55,361 nt of DNA from Ginsengibacter hankyongi (GCF_008710285.1 NZ_VYQF01000016.1:1-55361); one strand, 5' to 3'. Positions 44,162-53,974 are shown, counted from the first letter of the stretch. Notes: generated by a model not told the origin, from the sequence alone. A program made the numbers and translations.

Positions 44162-47100
44162 TTAGAATACAACATTCGCACCCATTGTAAGCGACCGCAT
44201 GGTGGGATATGAGTTCATATCTGCAGCAGCAGGGTCATAATAATTAAATTTTGTAATGGTGAATAAATTGGTGCCCGAAAGAATAAAAGTCACATTGGAA
44301 ATTTTTATTTTATCACAAATGCTTCGGGGCAGCGAGTAAGTAAGATTTACATATTGCAGGCGCAGATAACTGCTGTTTTTTAACCAGAAAGTTGATGGTA
44401 CATTATCCCTGGTGTAATCCCATGGAACTGGTTTTGGATAGGCAGCATTAGGATTATTCTCGCTCCAGGAATTCAGCCAAAAAGACGGCGGCCTTGCGCC
44501 ATCAAAGAACCGCCTTCCATACCCGTCATCATATAATTTTGAAATACCGGTTATTCCCTGAACAAATATATTTGCTCCAAAGCCATTCCACCTGGCATTA
44601 AGATTCAGGCCAAAAGTGTAGGGATTCCGGTAGTGTTTCCCTTTGATTACCTGCCTGTCATAATCGTCAATTCTGCCATCAGGAACTCCGCCAGGACCAC
44701 TTACATCCTGAAAATTTAGTGCCCCAAGTGTTGGTTTAATTCCATAAATAGTATAACCAGACGGAAGCGCATCCAATGCTTTTTGATTGCGGATTATGCC
44801 AGTAGAAACTAACATTGAAACATAATCAGTAGACCGGCCGTTTGGATTATCAACGCTGAGGGCGTTTTGAGCTACATCCTTTAATACTACCTTATTTGTT
44901 GCGTAAGCAAAATTACCCTTTACCCCATACGATACTTTTCCAAGATTTCCATTGTATCCCAATTCGAGCTCATATCCGTGCGTGTCGACTATTCCATAGT
45001 TTTCAGGTGGCAAAGCTCCGCCAAAAGAAGATGGCAATGATACGGTCCGGGTATCTAAAATGTCATAATTGTGCCCCTTGTAATATTCTGCAGTAAACAG
45101 AATATTCTTGAATAAGCGTGAGTCAATACCAAAGTTAAATTCCCTGGTTTTTTCCCAGGTCAGGTCAGGATTAATAATTCCATCATATTGTAACCGAGGT
45201 TGCGGAGTTGTACCGAATAAATAATCCCCATTTACCGAGTAAGATTCCTGCCATTTCCAACCGCCTACGGCATCATTTCCTGTTAAACCCCAGGAACCGC
45301 GTAGTTTTAAATAGTCAATATATTTCACCTTGAAGAAATTCTCGTTTGAAGCTACCCATCCACCGGAAACTGAGGGAAATGTTCCCCAGCGATGACCCGG
45401 GGCAAAAAGCATTGAACCATCAACGCGGGTTGTGACGTTCAAAAAATATTTTTCATCATAATTATATAATATTCTCCCTACATAGGAAGCTCTGCCGTTC
45501 TCGCTTTGGTTACCATCAACATAACTGTCCGTCCTTGAACTTGAAGTGGCCCAAAACTGGCCCGTTTGTACGAGCGGAAAGTTTTCCCTTGCGCCATAAA
45601 AATAGTCGTACTTACCTTCGCTTTGCTCGTATAGCGCGAGTGCATCGAAACTATGTTTCCTGAATTTCTTAGCGTAATTTGCTGAGAAATCCAACTGGTA
45701 ATTGGTGGTTATCTCTTGTGACTCCGCATATTTTTCCTTGGATGGGTATGCTGATTTTTGTGATCCAATAATCGAATCGGTATAGATAGCCCCATTGGAA
45801 CCTTGTTTTGCTACATCATATATTGTAACTTTTTTATCTAATTGGTGCACGGTAGTAGCTAAATAGGTTGGGCTTACTTTTCCTGACAATGATAATCCAT
45901 CTACAAATGGAACCTTATATGTTAACCCGACTAACATATCAACATTATTCTGGTTTTGCGACTCGGTGCCTCCCTGTTCAATAAATCCCACCAGGTTTCC
46001 TATCCAACCGGGATTAATGAATTTACCGTCAGCAGTCTCAGGTTTTGCATTGGGAAGGTAGTACAGTGTGCGTCCCCAGATACTTCCTAAATCAGGATCG
46101 ATACTAAAACCTACACCTCCATTCCAGTAGGAAAATCTTTCGTTAAAGCCGTGGCTGTATTGCATATTGACAAAACCACTAAAATTCTTTGTAAAGTTTA
46201 CAGTTAGATTGGATCGAATATTATATCTTTTAAAATCCACATTTTCTACTGCGGCCGTCTGGTCAAAATAAGAACCGCTGATGAAATATTTTACCTTTTC
46301 AGTTCCCCCGGATGCCGTAAGCGTATGCCTGTTTAAAGTAGGGTTCCGGGCAGTTAATGAGTGCCACGCTAACGCAGGGTCATTCTTATCAAAGTACGCT
46401 ACTTCCTGCGGATCATACGCCACCGGTAATCCCACACCGGTTCTCATATAATTTTCCAGTTTCACCATATCCTTTGCGCCTACGTATTGAGGAATCTTCG
46501 AAGGCTTATCACCGGTGTAGGAATAATTATAACTAAGCTGAAATTTACCAATTTTGCCGGTTTTTGTAGTTACAAGGATAACACCATTAGCCGCACGTGC
46601 CCCGTAAATTGCCCCTGAAGCGGCATCTTTCAGAACAGTAATATTGTCTACCTCAGAAAAATCCATTGCATCGAACGCCTGCTTATCCGAGATGACTCCA
46701 TCAATCACATATAAAGGATTATTACCCGTACTTTTCCAGGTGTTAACAGAACGAACGCGAATGGAAGCATCATATCCCGGAACACCGGAAGCCTGGTTTA
46801 CAAATACGCCACTCATCCGGCCGGCCAAAGCATTTGAAAGATCTCCTACCGGAATATCTTGAACATCTTCAGCTTTTATAGAAGTAAGTGCACCGGTAAC
46901 GGAAGATTTTTTCTGGGTTCCATAACCCACAACAACCACTTCATTAAGTGCTCCCGGTTTCACTACCAGCGCGACATCAATGGAGGTTTTTCCGCCAACC
47001 TTTATTTCCTGGGTCACATACCCCGTAAAGGTAAATACCAGTGTTGCATTTCTGCCACTAACTTCTATTGAATACTTCCCGTCTTTATCGGCAACCGTTC

Positions 47101-47359
47101 CGGTCGAGGTTCCTTTATACATTATGTTTACCCCGGCCAAAGGCTGGCCGGTAGATTCATCTGTTACTTTACCGGAGATTACAATTTGTTGCAGGTCATA
47201 ACGGAAGAGCTTATGCGAAGGACGGGAATAGGCGGGCAGCGCCGATCCCCAAAACAGAACAAGCGCCATAATTTTCGCAGGCAAATGCAACTTGCGAAAA
47301 CTCATTGTTGGCTTAAAAAGCCAAAGACAATTCCAGGGCAGTAATTTTGATTTTTTCAT
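44162..47359 (-). CDS. SusC/RagA-family TonB-dependent outer-membrane transporter (second pair)
   Basis: This 1065-residue SusC barrel has a long N-terminal signal region (residues 1-45; the hydrophobic core is MALVLFWGSALPAYS). A carboxypeptidase-regulatory-like domain follows (VISGKVTDESTGQPLAGVNI), then the signature NEVVVVGYGTQKKS, the plug with PLYVIDGVIS and a C-terminal barrel ending MRSLTMGANVVF. It pairs with the susD 32 bases downstream and heads the glycosidase run from GH116 to GH172. A candidate promoter is at 47743-47750. Import of oligosaccharides released at the cell surface is inferred from the family. Confidence 0.97.
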   Translation of the reverse strand: MKKSKLLPWNCLWLFKPTMSFRKLHLPAKIMALVLFWGSALPAYSRPSHKLFRYDLQQIVISGKVTDESTGQPLAGVNIMYKGTSTGTVADKDGKYSIEVSGRNATLVFTFTGYVTQEIKVGGKTSIDVALVVKPGALNEVVVVGYGTQKKSSVTGALTSIKAEDVQDIPVGDLSNALAGRMSGVFVNQASGVPGYDASIRVRSVNTWKSTGNNPLYVIDGVISDKQAFDAMDFSEVDNITVLKDAASGAIYGARAANGVILVTTKTGKIGKFQLSYNYSYTGDKPSKIPQYVGAKDMVKLENYMRTGVGLPVAYDPQEVAYFDKNDPALAWHSLTARNPTLNRHTLTASGGTEKVKYFISGSYFDQTAAVENVDFKRYNIRSNLTVNFTKNFSGFVNMQYSHGFNERFSYWNGGVGFSIDPDLGSIWGRTLYYLPNAKPETADGKFINPGWIGNLVGFIEQGGTESQNQNNVDMLVGLTYKVPFVDGLSLSGKVSPTYLATTVHQLDKKVTIYDVAKQGSNGAIYTDSIIGSQKSAYPSKEKYAESQEITTNYQLDFSANYAKKFRKHSFDALALYEQSEGKYDYFYGARENFPLVQTGQFWATSSSRTDSYVDGNQSENGRASYVGRILYNYDEKYFLNVTTRVDGSMLFAPGHRWGTFPSVSGGWVASNENFFKVKYIDYLKLRGSWGLTGNDAVGGWKWQESYSVNGDYLFGTTPQPRLQYDGIINPDLTWEKTREFNFGIDSRLFKNILFTAEYYKGHNYDILDTRTVSLPSSFGGALPPENYGIVDTHGYELELGYNGNLGKVSYGVKGNFAYATNKVVLKDVAQNALSVDNPNGRSTDYVSMLVSTGIIRNQKALDALPSGYTIYGIKPTLGALNFQDVSGPGGVPDGRIDDYDRQVIKGKHYRNPYTFGLNLNARWNGFGANIFVQGITGISKLYDDGYGRRFFDGARPPSFWLNSWSENNPNAAYPKPVPWDYTRDNVPSTFWLKNSSYLRLQYVNLTYSLPRSICDKIKISNVTFILSGTNLFTITKFNYYDPAAADMNSYPTMRSLTMGANVVF

Positions 47360-48005
47360 TTGCTATTTTGTGTTTTAAAAAATTATACTTTATTGTTCCA
47401 TCTCGTGCCTCTGATTACAGTTCACGTGAGACCGTCGTCATACCTATTTTACTTTCCGTTTTTGTGATCCGGCAAAAGGTGAAGACTGTTACTTTTTGGC
47501 CACGGTTTATATTTACTATTTCAAATTATGTAAGGTCTGAAAATCGGGTTCAGGCTCCGTAATTTGAAACGCTCACCTGATAACATCAAATCAGATAAAC
47601 ACGTCGTTAAATGAAGTTTTAATGGGTAATTTTTATAGTTGGATTAAAAAAAGATTCTCACGTTCTGCAAAGCAATTATCCACCGGCAAATATTTTTACA
47701 AACACCGATTATAATACCATACCGGTTTATTAAACAACAATACAAATCTATCATCCCGTGAATTTGTGGAAAAGGGCGCGATTACCATTTTTTACAACTA
47801 TTCTAACAAACGGTTAGTTTTTTTTGCTTTTGCCACAAGGGCATAGCGATCCGTTCCAAAATGTGCACCCATTAAAAAAGTGCAGTAAAAAAGGATGAAT
47901 ATCGTGAGAGGTCAAAGTGAGAAAATTGCAGCTATACAGAAAGAAAACTATTAACGGTGTAACAGGGCCATGTATGCTCATATCAATTGTAGCAACTATC
48001 CATTA
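47360..48005. other. 646-bp gap upstream of susC (second pair)
   Basis: AT-rich, with no supported gene. It probably carries the susC promoter (candidate at 47743-47750). The string TTCTAACAAA at 47801-47810 also occurs at 7708-7717 upstream of the first susC. A 24-codon minus-strand frame (MGAHFGTDRYALV...) at about 47802-47873 has no known match and is not called. Confidence 0.55.
47743..47750 (-). promoter_or_regulatory. Possible Bacteroidota -7 element for susC (second pair)
   Basis: On the minus strand it reads TAGATTTG (consensus TAnnTTTG), with TTTT 19 bases upstream at the -33 position (consensus TTG/TTTG). It is about 385 bases before the susC start, so a long leader would follow. 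Only a candidate. Confidence 0.3.
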
Positions 48006-50354
48006 CTATTTAAAGGAAACAGTTATATTCATTTCTGACTGGTTACGAATAATAGTACAGTTAGCAGCACCCATCCATTTCACAGTTTGGTATGTATCCG
48101 TTAAGTCGCTGATAGATTTAATGGACGCATCGCCCATTCTTATAATTATATCTCCTTTCTTCAGATTATTTTTTTCTGCCAGGGAATGTAAAGGCAGACC
48201 TTCCAGCAAAGCTCCGTTATGATCATGTAATCCTGCTGCAGAGCGCTCGCCCAATGTCTCTATATTTTTAAAAGTAGCTCCGAGCCATTTTATGGACGCG
48301 CCCTTATGGTTACCAGTGTGGGTATACAGTGGTTTTATAATTGGTTTACCAGCTATTTTTTTTAGAGAAGGGCTTGTTACCCCAAAATTCATATTGAAAT
48401 TTTTAAACCCCAGTCTGAAAGCCGGTGAACCAGCCTTTAACTGGTAATTGCCTACCCTGGAATTTACAAATAAGGCATCTGCTGAAAGGCTGTTTTTATC
48501 TAAATGTAAACTTTGCGCTTTTGCTAAACCCGCCCTGGAAAGGAAAAGATTAGCATCAATTTTTTTCCCCCAATAATTCATTAATATCGGGGCATAAGGT
48601 GTAGTAACAATATTGTGCATAAAAACATCCCCGCTGTTCTTTAACCACACGTGCAAGTGAAAAGTGTTATTAATTAAGATATTATTAGTTACAATGCGAT
48701 GATATCCTTCCCGCAATTTTAAACCCCCATTTAAACAAACATTGTTATAAATCCGGTAATTGGAACTGCCGTCGTCCAGGTCAATATCCCATCCGTGGTC
48801 GCATTGAAAGCGGTTGTTGCGAATCACAATTGGATCTATGACATCCAGTGACTCGATTCCCGGTTTAGCAGCAACAATACTATCAATTGCACTTCTGTCC
48901 GGGCTCCAATAACGGTCACGGCCCCACGAATTAAATGCACCATGGTCCCCGGTTTCTAAAACAGTGTTAAATACATCATTGTATTCCAGTATATCGCCGC
49001 CCCAACAGCCATCGCCGATATTAATACCAGACCTGGGTACATTGTAAATCGTATTATGGCTTATAGTTATGTGGGATGACATGGAGACTTCCACTCCTGA
49101 CACTTGCTTTTCAATAATACCGATGTTGTGTATAAGATTGCCCCGGGCTAAACAATACCGGGGATAATTATCGGTCTTCGGGCCTGGCGTATAATCCATT
49201 TCAGGCCAGGGGACAAAAAGGTTATAATTAAAAGCCGGAGATCTTACGGCGCCAGGATCACCCACAAAGGCAATGGCATTGCCCCCAATATTATAAATAT
49301 TGTTATCCCGGATAGCAACGTACCTGTTGTAATTGCTTACGAAGATCGCGTTGCCCCCCAATTCAAAAAAGTTACAATTACTAATACGCACATTTTCAGT
49401 TCCATCCAATAATATAGCACCACCGCGATAAATGGTCCAGTCACTGCGCAGCAGCGGTTCTTTAGTCAACATAAAACTGCGTGCAGTTCCCGTAAAGGAA
49501 AGATTGCTGATAGTAATATTTTTTAAAGGCTTACTGCTGCTTCCCCTAATATGTATTAAGTCTGTCAATTGACTGATTGTAAACCCGGACTTTTTAATAT
49601 CGGTTCCATCGGGAGGATAGAGATATATCGTTTTGGCAGAATAATCGTAAAACCATTCACCGGGTGAGTCCAGTTCCTCAAAAATGTTTTCAACAAACCT
49701 ATATTGCTTGTGCATGGGTGCAGGACGATTATTTTGCCAGCCCCCGGTATAGGTAAGTTTTCCATTTTCCTTTTTTCCTGTAATAAGATAATCCTGTGAA
49801 CCCCATTCTCCTTCATGCAGAGCGTGGATATACCCCCCGGCAGGATTTTTCCAGGTGTTTATTCTTTCATTGCTAATGGCATCTGCAGCCGTGCCATTGT
49901 AAACCTTTGCAGTAGCATCGAAATTTGGATATCGTGCCATAGGTAGTGCCTTGCCGTCCACGAAAAATTGGTCAGGCGGTTTTACCAGGTTCAAAACTGC
50001 TTTTAATATTCCATTTCTGTATGGTTGCCAATCGGGCCTGATTTTTCTTGCCCCTGAGATGATAACCTTTTCATTCTTATAAGCCCGTATGTCAAGCGAA
50101 TGCAGCAAAAAATTACCAGAGGAAATTTTAATTGTTGTATCTAAACTATAACTACCTCCGCGTATTTCTATGGCAACATCTTTACCGGTACACCTAAGCG
50201 CTTTTACAATTGCTTCGCCCAATGTTTTCACAGGCCGGTTGAATGTTCCTTTGTTATTATCGCTGCCAAAGGCCGATACATAAATTTTATCCTGGCCTGT
50301 ACAATAGAATAAAGCCTGTAAAAGTATAACCGATAATAAAAGCTTTTTTTTCAT
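48006..50354 (-). CDS. Right-handed parallel beta-helix protein with C-terminal PDZ domain
   Basis: This 782-residue exported protein has a signal peptide (MKKKLLLSVILLQALFYCTG). A Pel/pectate-lyase-like N-cap (YVSAFGSDNNKGTFNRPVKT) is followed by a beta-helix (about 200-640, with NVRISNCNFFELGGNAIFVS, HNTIYNVPRSGINIGDGCWG and IVIRNNRFQCDHG). A PDZ-type C-terminus (about 705-782, LHSLAEKNNLKKGDIIIRMG) ends the protein. The fold suits lyases, epimerases and glycoside hydrolases, so it may cut an acidic or branched glycan. The ATG at 50354 is preferred to a TTG five codons upstream. It lies 62 bases after the SDR gene and before the susCD pair. Confidence 0.85.
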   Translation of the reverse strand: MKKKLLLSVILLQALFYCTGQDKIYVSAFGSDNNKGTFNRPVKTLGEAIVKALRCTGKDVAIEIRGGSYSLDTTIKISSGNFLLHSLDIRAYKNEKVIISGARKIRPDWQPYRNGILKAVLNLVKPPDQFFVDGKALPMARYPNFDATAKVYNGTAADAISNERINTWKNPAGGYIHALHEGEWGSQDYLITGKKENGKLTYTGGWQNNRPAPMHKQYRFVENIFEELDSPGEWFYDYSAKTIYLYPPDGTDIKKSGFTISQLTDLIHIRGSSSKPLKNITISNLSFTGTARSFMLTKEPLLRSDWTIYRGGAILLDGTENVRISNCNFFELGGNAIFVSNYNRYVAIRDNNIYNIGGNAIAFVGDPGAVRSPAFNYNLFVPWPEMDYTPGPKTDNYPRYCLARGNLIHNIGIIEKQVSGVEVSMSSHITISHNTIYNVPRSGINIGDGCWGGDILEYNDVFNTVLETGDHGAFNSWGRDRYWSPDRSAIDSIVAAKPGIESLDVIDPIVIRNNRFQCDHGWDIDLDDGSSNYRIYNNVCLNGGLKLREGYHRIVTNNILINNTFHLHVWLKNSGDVFMHNIVTTPYAPILMNYWGKKIDANLFLSRAGLAKAQSLHLDKNSLSADALFVNSRVGNYQLKAGSPAFRLGFKNFNMNFGVTSPSLKKIAGKPIIKPLYTHTGNHKGASIKWLGATFKNIETLGERSAAGLHDHNGALLEGLPLHSLAEKNNLKKGDIIIRMGDASIKSISDLTDTYQTVKWMGAANCTIIRNQSEMNITVSFK

Positions 50355-50416
50355 GATTACAAGTTTCAAGGTATCCTGGCTAATCTCGTATATAGCAGGT
50401 TAACCCGATAGCATCT

Positions 50417-51205
50417 TTATCCATTTGCCAGCGCCCTGTCTAAATGAACATAGCCCCCGTCAACGTGAATCAGCTGCCCTGTAATATGACTTGACTTCTC
50501 TGATAATAGAAAGGCAGTCATGTTAGCTATTTCTTCAGGAGTAGTCATTCGCTTATCTAAAGGAATTCGTGATGTTATCTCTTTTAGTTTTTGAACAGCA
50601 TCCGGTAGCGTTTGAATCCAGGTTGCATACTGTGGTGTCCAGCATTCAGATACTACAATCGCATTTACCCGAATACCATATTTTAATAAATCAACCGCCC
50701 ACTCTCTGGTAAGGGCATTACGGCCACCGTTAGACGCAGCATAGGCGGACGTATTTCCCTGCCCTGTCTCTGCTGTCTTGGAAGTGATATTTACAATTGA
50801 GCCTTTGTGCTTTTTGAGTTCGGGCAACGCGAAATGTGCCATAAGATAGTAATGAATTAAATTCCTGTGAAGGCTTTCCATAAAAGAAGCGTAATTGCCA
50901 TTCTCTAAACCAACGCCGTCATTTTGTCCCGCATTGTTTACCAGCCCATCTATCCGTCCATATTTTGCTATAATTTTATTTACGGCGGTTTCACTTTCAC
51001 CAGGATTATTTAATTCTGCAACCACCTGGAACATTTCCTCTTTACCGTTGGCCAGTTCCTTAGACAGTTTTAGGTTATCAATTTCATTACGTCCTACAAT
51101 TACCGGAATGGCCCCTTCACCTGCCAATAATTTTACAATTCCTTCCCCTATTCCTCTTGCACCACCGGTGACAATAATTACTTTGTCTTTTATTTTTAAA
51201 TCCAT
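50417..51205 (-). CDS. SDR-family oxidoreductase, L-fucose-dehydrogenase-like, catalytic Lys replaced by Asn
   Basis: This 262-residue classical SDR has TGGARGIGEG (13-22), NNAG at 90-93, Ser142 and Tyr155. The YxxxK position reads YAASN, so residue 159 is Asn (codon AAC, on the minus strand near 50729). The region GGRNALTREWAVDLLKYGIR and the tail HVDGGYVHLDRAL are typical of sugar dehydrogenases next to UxaA-type genes. By context it is a candidate L-fucose dehydrogenase that makes L-fuconolactone. The missing Lys would normally impair hydride transfer, so activity must be tested. It starts 16 bases past the stop of the SDR at 51222. Confidence 0.88.
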   Translation of the reverse strand: MDLKIKDKVIIVTGGARGIGEGIVKLLAGEGAIPVIVGRNEIDNLKLSKELANGKEEMFQVVAELNNPGESETAVNKIIAKYGRIDGLVNNAGQNDGVGLENGNYASFMESLHRNLIHYYLMAHFALPELKKHKGSIVNITSKTAETGQGNTSAYAASNGGRNALTREWAVDLLKYGIRVNAIVVSECWTPQYATWIQTLPDAVQKLKEITSRIPLDKRMTTPEEIANMTAFLLSEKSSHITGQLIHVDGGYVHLDRALANG

Positions 51206-51221
51206 ATGATGATTATAAATA

Positions 51222-51986
51222 TTAATTGTTTAGGGTGATAAAGCCACCATCCACCCGGTAATCACATCCTGTAATAAATGAGGCTTCTTCCGAACATAAA
51301 AATAAAACCAGGTTTGCAATTTCCCCGGGTTGTGCCATCCTGCCTATCGGCTGGCTTTTGGATAATTTTTCAAACATTTCGTTCTCTCTCCCCGGGTAAT
51401 TTCTTTTAATAAAGTCGTCTACAAAAGGAGTATGAACTCGTGCAGGAGAAACGCAATTGCAGCGAATTCCATCATGAAGATAATCTCTTGCCACCGATAA
51501 GGTCATTGCATACACTGCTCCTTTACTCATTGAATAAGCAAAACGGTCCTGCAATCCTACATGATTGGCGATCGATGCAAGATTGAGAATGACGCCTTCC
51601 TTATTTTTTTTCATGATAGCAACTGCAGCCTGCAGGCAATTATAAACGCCTTTCACATTCACATTATATATTCTTTCAAAATCAGCCGGTAAGGTATTTT
51701 CAACACTTCCAATATGAGAAACTCCGGCGCTGTTTACTAAAATATCAACCTTGCCGATTTTGCCAAAAGCTTCCTTCACTTTTCCCGGCGCTGTAACGTC
51801 GCATACATTGGCAATCGCCCTTCCTTTAATTTTATAGATCTCCGTAACTGGGGTATTGCAGGCTTCTTCATTCAATTCCATAACATGGACTTCTGCGCCT
51901 TGCTTGGCGAATAATAATGCGACCGCTTTCCCGATTCCACTGCCCGCGCCCGTAACAACCGCAATCTTTCCCTCTAACTGAAACAT
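51222..51986 (-). CDS. SDR-family dehydrogenase, 2-keto-3-deoxy-L-fuconate dehydrogenase-like
   Basis: This 254-residue classical SDR has TGAGSGIGKA (12-21), NSAG at 85-88 and intact catalytic Ser138, Tyr151 and Lys155 (YSMSKGAV). CVSPARVHTPFVDDFIKRN, followed by CSEEASFITGCDYRVDGGF, resembles the BDH2/KDF-dehydrogenase-type branch. It probably oxidises 2-keto-3-deoxy-L-fuconate to the 2,4-diketo acid, the step before hydrolysis to pyruvate and L-lactate. It lies 24 bases after the UxaA-type gene and 16 bases before the other SDR, so the three are probably one transcript. Confidence 0.85.
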   Translation of the reverse strand: MFQLEGKIAVVTGAGSGIGKAVALLFAKQGAEVHVMELNEEACNTPVTEIYKIKGRAIANVCDVTAPGKVKEAFGKIGKVDILVNSAGVSHIGSVENTLPADFERIYNVNVKGVYNCLQAAVAIMKKNKEGVILNLASIANHVGLQDRFAYSMSKGAVYAMTLSVARDYLHDGIRCNCVSPARVHTPFVDDFIKRNYPGRENEMFEKLSKSQPIGRMAQPGEIANLVLFLCSEEASFITGCDYRVDGGFITLNN

Positions 51987-52010
51987 AGTTCACGATGAAT
52001 TTACCGGTAA

Positions 52011-53660
52011 TTAAAGGGATACTCCACGCTTCCAGGGAATAAAATCATCCTGGCCGAGCAAAACTGCTTTAGGTATTACTTCGCCACTGGCTGCCTTAAT
52101 GCAGTATTCGAGGATCTCCTCGCCCATTTGCTGAATGGTTTTTTTTCCACTAATAATATCTCCCGCGTCAATATCGATTATATCACTCATCTTATTTGCA
52201 AGCTTTGAATTCGTTGCAATTTTTATAGTGGAGGCTACAGGGTTACCGGTTGGGGTGCCAAGGCCTGTGGTAAATAGAATCAATGTGGCACCGGAAGCCG
52301 TTTTTCCGGTAGTGGATTCAACGTCGTTACCGGGAGTACATACCAGGTTTAACCCGGGCTTAACGGCGGGTTCAGTATAATCGAGCACATCCGTTACGGG
52401 AGAGGTGCCACCTTTTCTTACAGCACCTATAGATTTCATTGCATCGGTTATCAAACCGTCTTTAATATTACCGGGAGACGGGTTCATATGGAAACCGGAA
52501 CCTACCCTCTTTGCAAAATCATTATACGATTCCATCAGCCCAATAAATTTTCCCGCAACCTCCTGATCAACACACCTCTCAATGAGATCCTGTTCCGCGC
52601 CACAAAGCTCAGGGAACTCAGCCAACAAAACTTTGCCGCCCAATGCAACCAGCAAATCCGAAGCATATCCGACGGCCGGGTTAGCAGAAATGCCACTAAA
52701 CCCGTCGCTACCGCCGCATTTAACGCCGATAGTTAATGTTTTTATAGGCGACGTTTCTCTTTGAATTTTATTAATTTCGGTTAACCCCGAAAATGTTTTT
52801 CGTATCGCATCAAAAATCAATTGTTCTTCACTTGCCCACTTCTGTTGTTCGAAAACATACATGGGTTTATCAAATGATGGATTGCGTTTTTTCAGATCAT
52901 TTAAAAAATACTCTACCTGTAAATGTTGACACCCTAAACTTAGAACCGTAATACCCCCAATGTTAGGATGGTCAGCATAAGCGGCAAGCAGGGAACTCAA
53001 TGTGGCTGAGTCCTGCCTTGTTCCTCCACAGCCTCCTGTGTGATTTAGAAATTTTATCCCATCAACATTTTTAAAAATCCTGGCTTTTTCGATTGAAGAG
53101 GTATTTAATTCAATATCAAAAAGATCTTCATCTTTTTCGAACGCTTTTATTAGCTGCCGTGTAAACTGGTTGTATTTATCAGAAAGGGCATACCCCAATT
53201 CTTTTTGTAATGCTTCCTTTATAACATCCAGGTTCCTGTTCTCGCAGAATACCATGGGAATAAATAACCAGTAATTGGAAGTGCCTACCCGTCCATCGCT
53301 GCGTTTATAACCATTATAGGTGCGGTTGATAAAATTTGAAATATCCGGTTGCTTCCAATCGTAATTAAATCCGTTGTAAGAATAAGTACCCGCCGCATGT
53401 TTTGTATTCTCCGTTGTCATTAATCCTCCTTTTGGAACCTTAGATTGAACTTTTCCTACCAGGGCACCGTACATCATCACACTATCACCTTCATCCATGC
53501 TATTAATAAAAAATTTATGCTTAGCGTCAACAGCCTGCGGAAGAATCAATGGGCCGTTTTCTAATAAAATAGATGTGCCGGCAGGAAGATTTTGTAAGGC
53601 CACAAGTACATTATCATCCGGGTGTATTTTCAAAAATGGAGTTGCGTTATCTTCCCTCAT
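52011..53660 (-). CDS. UxaA-family sugar-acid dehydratase (altronate/L-fuconate dehydratase type)
   Basis: This 549-residue dehydratase is complete. The SAF domain is at about 1-95 (FLKIHPDDNVLVALQNLPAG). The catalytic UxaA part has YKRSDGRVGTSNYWLFIPMV, NHTGGCGGTRQDSATL, LGCQHLQVEYF and TIGVKCGGSDGFSGISANPA. These Cys and His residues are likely Fe or Mg ligands in this family. UxaA homologues dehydrate D-altronate, but in some fucose loci (for example that of Campylobacter jejuni, from memory) they are proposed to act on L-fuconate. With two SDRs and fucosidases in the window, L-fuconate is the preferred guess. It is the first clear gene of the unit that runs to 30976. Confidence 0.9.
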   Translation of the reverse strand: MREDNATPFLKIHPDDNVLVALQNLPAGTSILLENGPLILPQAVDAKHKFFINSMDEGDSVMMYGALVGKVQSKVPKGGLMTTENTKHAAGTYSYNGFNYDWKQPDISNFINRTYNGYKRSDGRVGTSNYWLFIPMVFCENRNLDVIKEALQKELGYALSDKYNQFTRQLIKAFEKDEDLFDIELNTSSIEKARIFKNVDGIKFLNHTGGCGGTRQDSATLSSLLAAYADHPNIGGITVLSLGCQHLQVEYFLNDLKKRNPSFDKPMYVFEQQKWASEEQLIFDAIRKTFSGLTEINKIQRETSPIKTLTIGVKCGGSDGFSGISANPAVGYASDLLVALGGKVLLAEFPELCGAEQDLIERCVDQEVAGKFIGLMESYNDFAKRVGSGFHMNPSPGNIKDGLITDAMKSIGAVRKGGTSPVTDVLDYTEPAVKPGLNLVCTPGNDVESTTGKTASGATLILFTTGLGTPTGNPVASTIKIATNSKLANKMSDIIDIDAGDIISGKKTIQQMGEEILEYCIKAASGEVIPKAVLLGQDDFIPWKRGVSL

Positions 53661-53713
53661 AATAATCTTTCATCATTCTTTTAGTTAAGTAATATCTTTT
53701 TATTCACGTCCTT

Positions 53714-53974
53714 TTATCTTATGTCCATATACGGCAAATACGAATAGAGGCAAGTCATCGGGACTGTATACGAAAACACTGTTGAGTGGGTTGTAATGAG
53801 CCTATTTATGAACAAGTACTCTTTTTTGACTTCAGGCATTGAAGTCCTGAAAAATAATAATGCTACCACCAAAACAATAGCTGAAAAAGCGATATATACA
53901 GATTTCACAATACCGGGTAAAGAAACCAGCCAGGTCACGAAAATAACAAGTAAAGTGTAATTGCGATTATTCAT
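53714..53974 (-). CDS. Small hypothetical membrane protein (uncertain)
   Basis: This 86-residue frame has two likely membrane segments (YTLLVIFVTWLVSLPGIV and VYIAFSAIVLVVALLFF) followed by a charged patch (PEVKKEY). It starts at an ATG with AGGA about 11 bases upstream and lies 53 bases before the UxaA-type gene on the same strand. The C-terminal part (residues 55-86) is less protein-like, so the true gene could be shorter or broken. No family was recognised. Confidence 0.35.
   Translation of the reverse strand: MNNRNYTLLVIFVTWLVSLPGIVKSVYIAFSAIVLVVALLFFRTSMPEVKKEYLFINRLITTHSTVFSYTVPMTCLYSYLPYMDIR

Noticed and set aside
47802-47873. 24-codon minus-strand frame MGAHFGTDRYALV...
   Set aside because: Too short, no family, and no spacing to a gene that would support a leader peptide.
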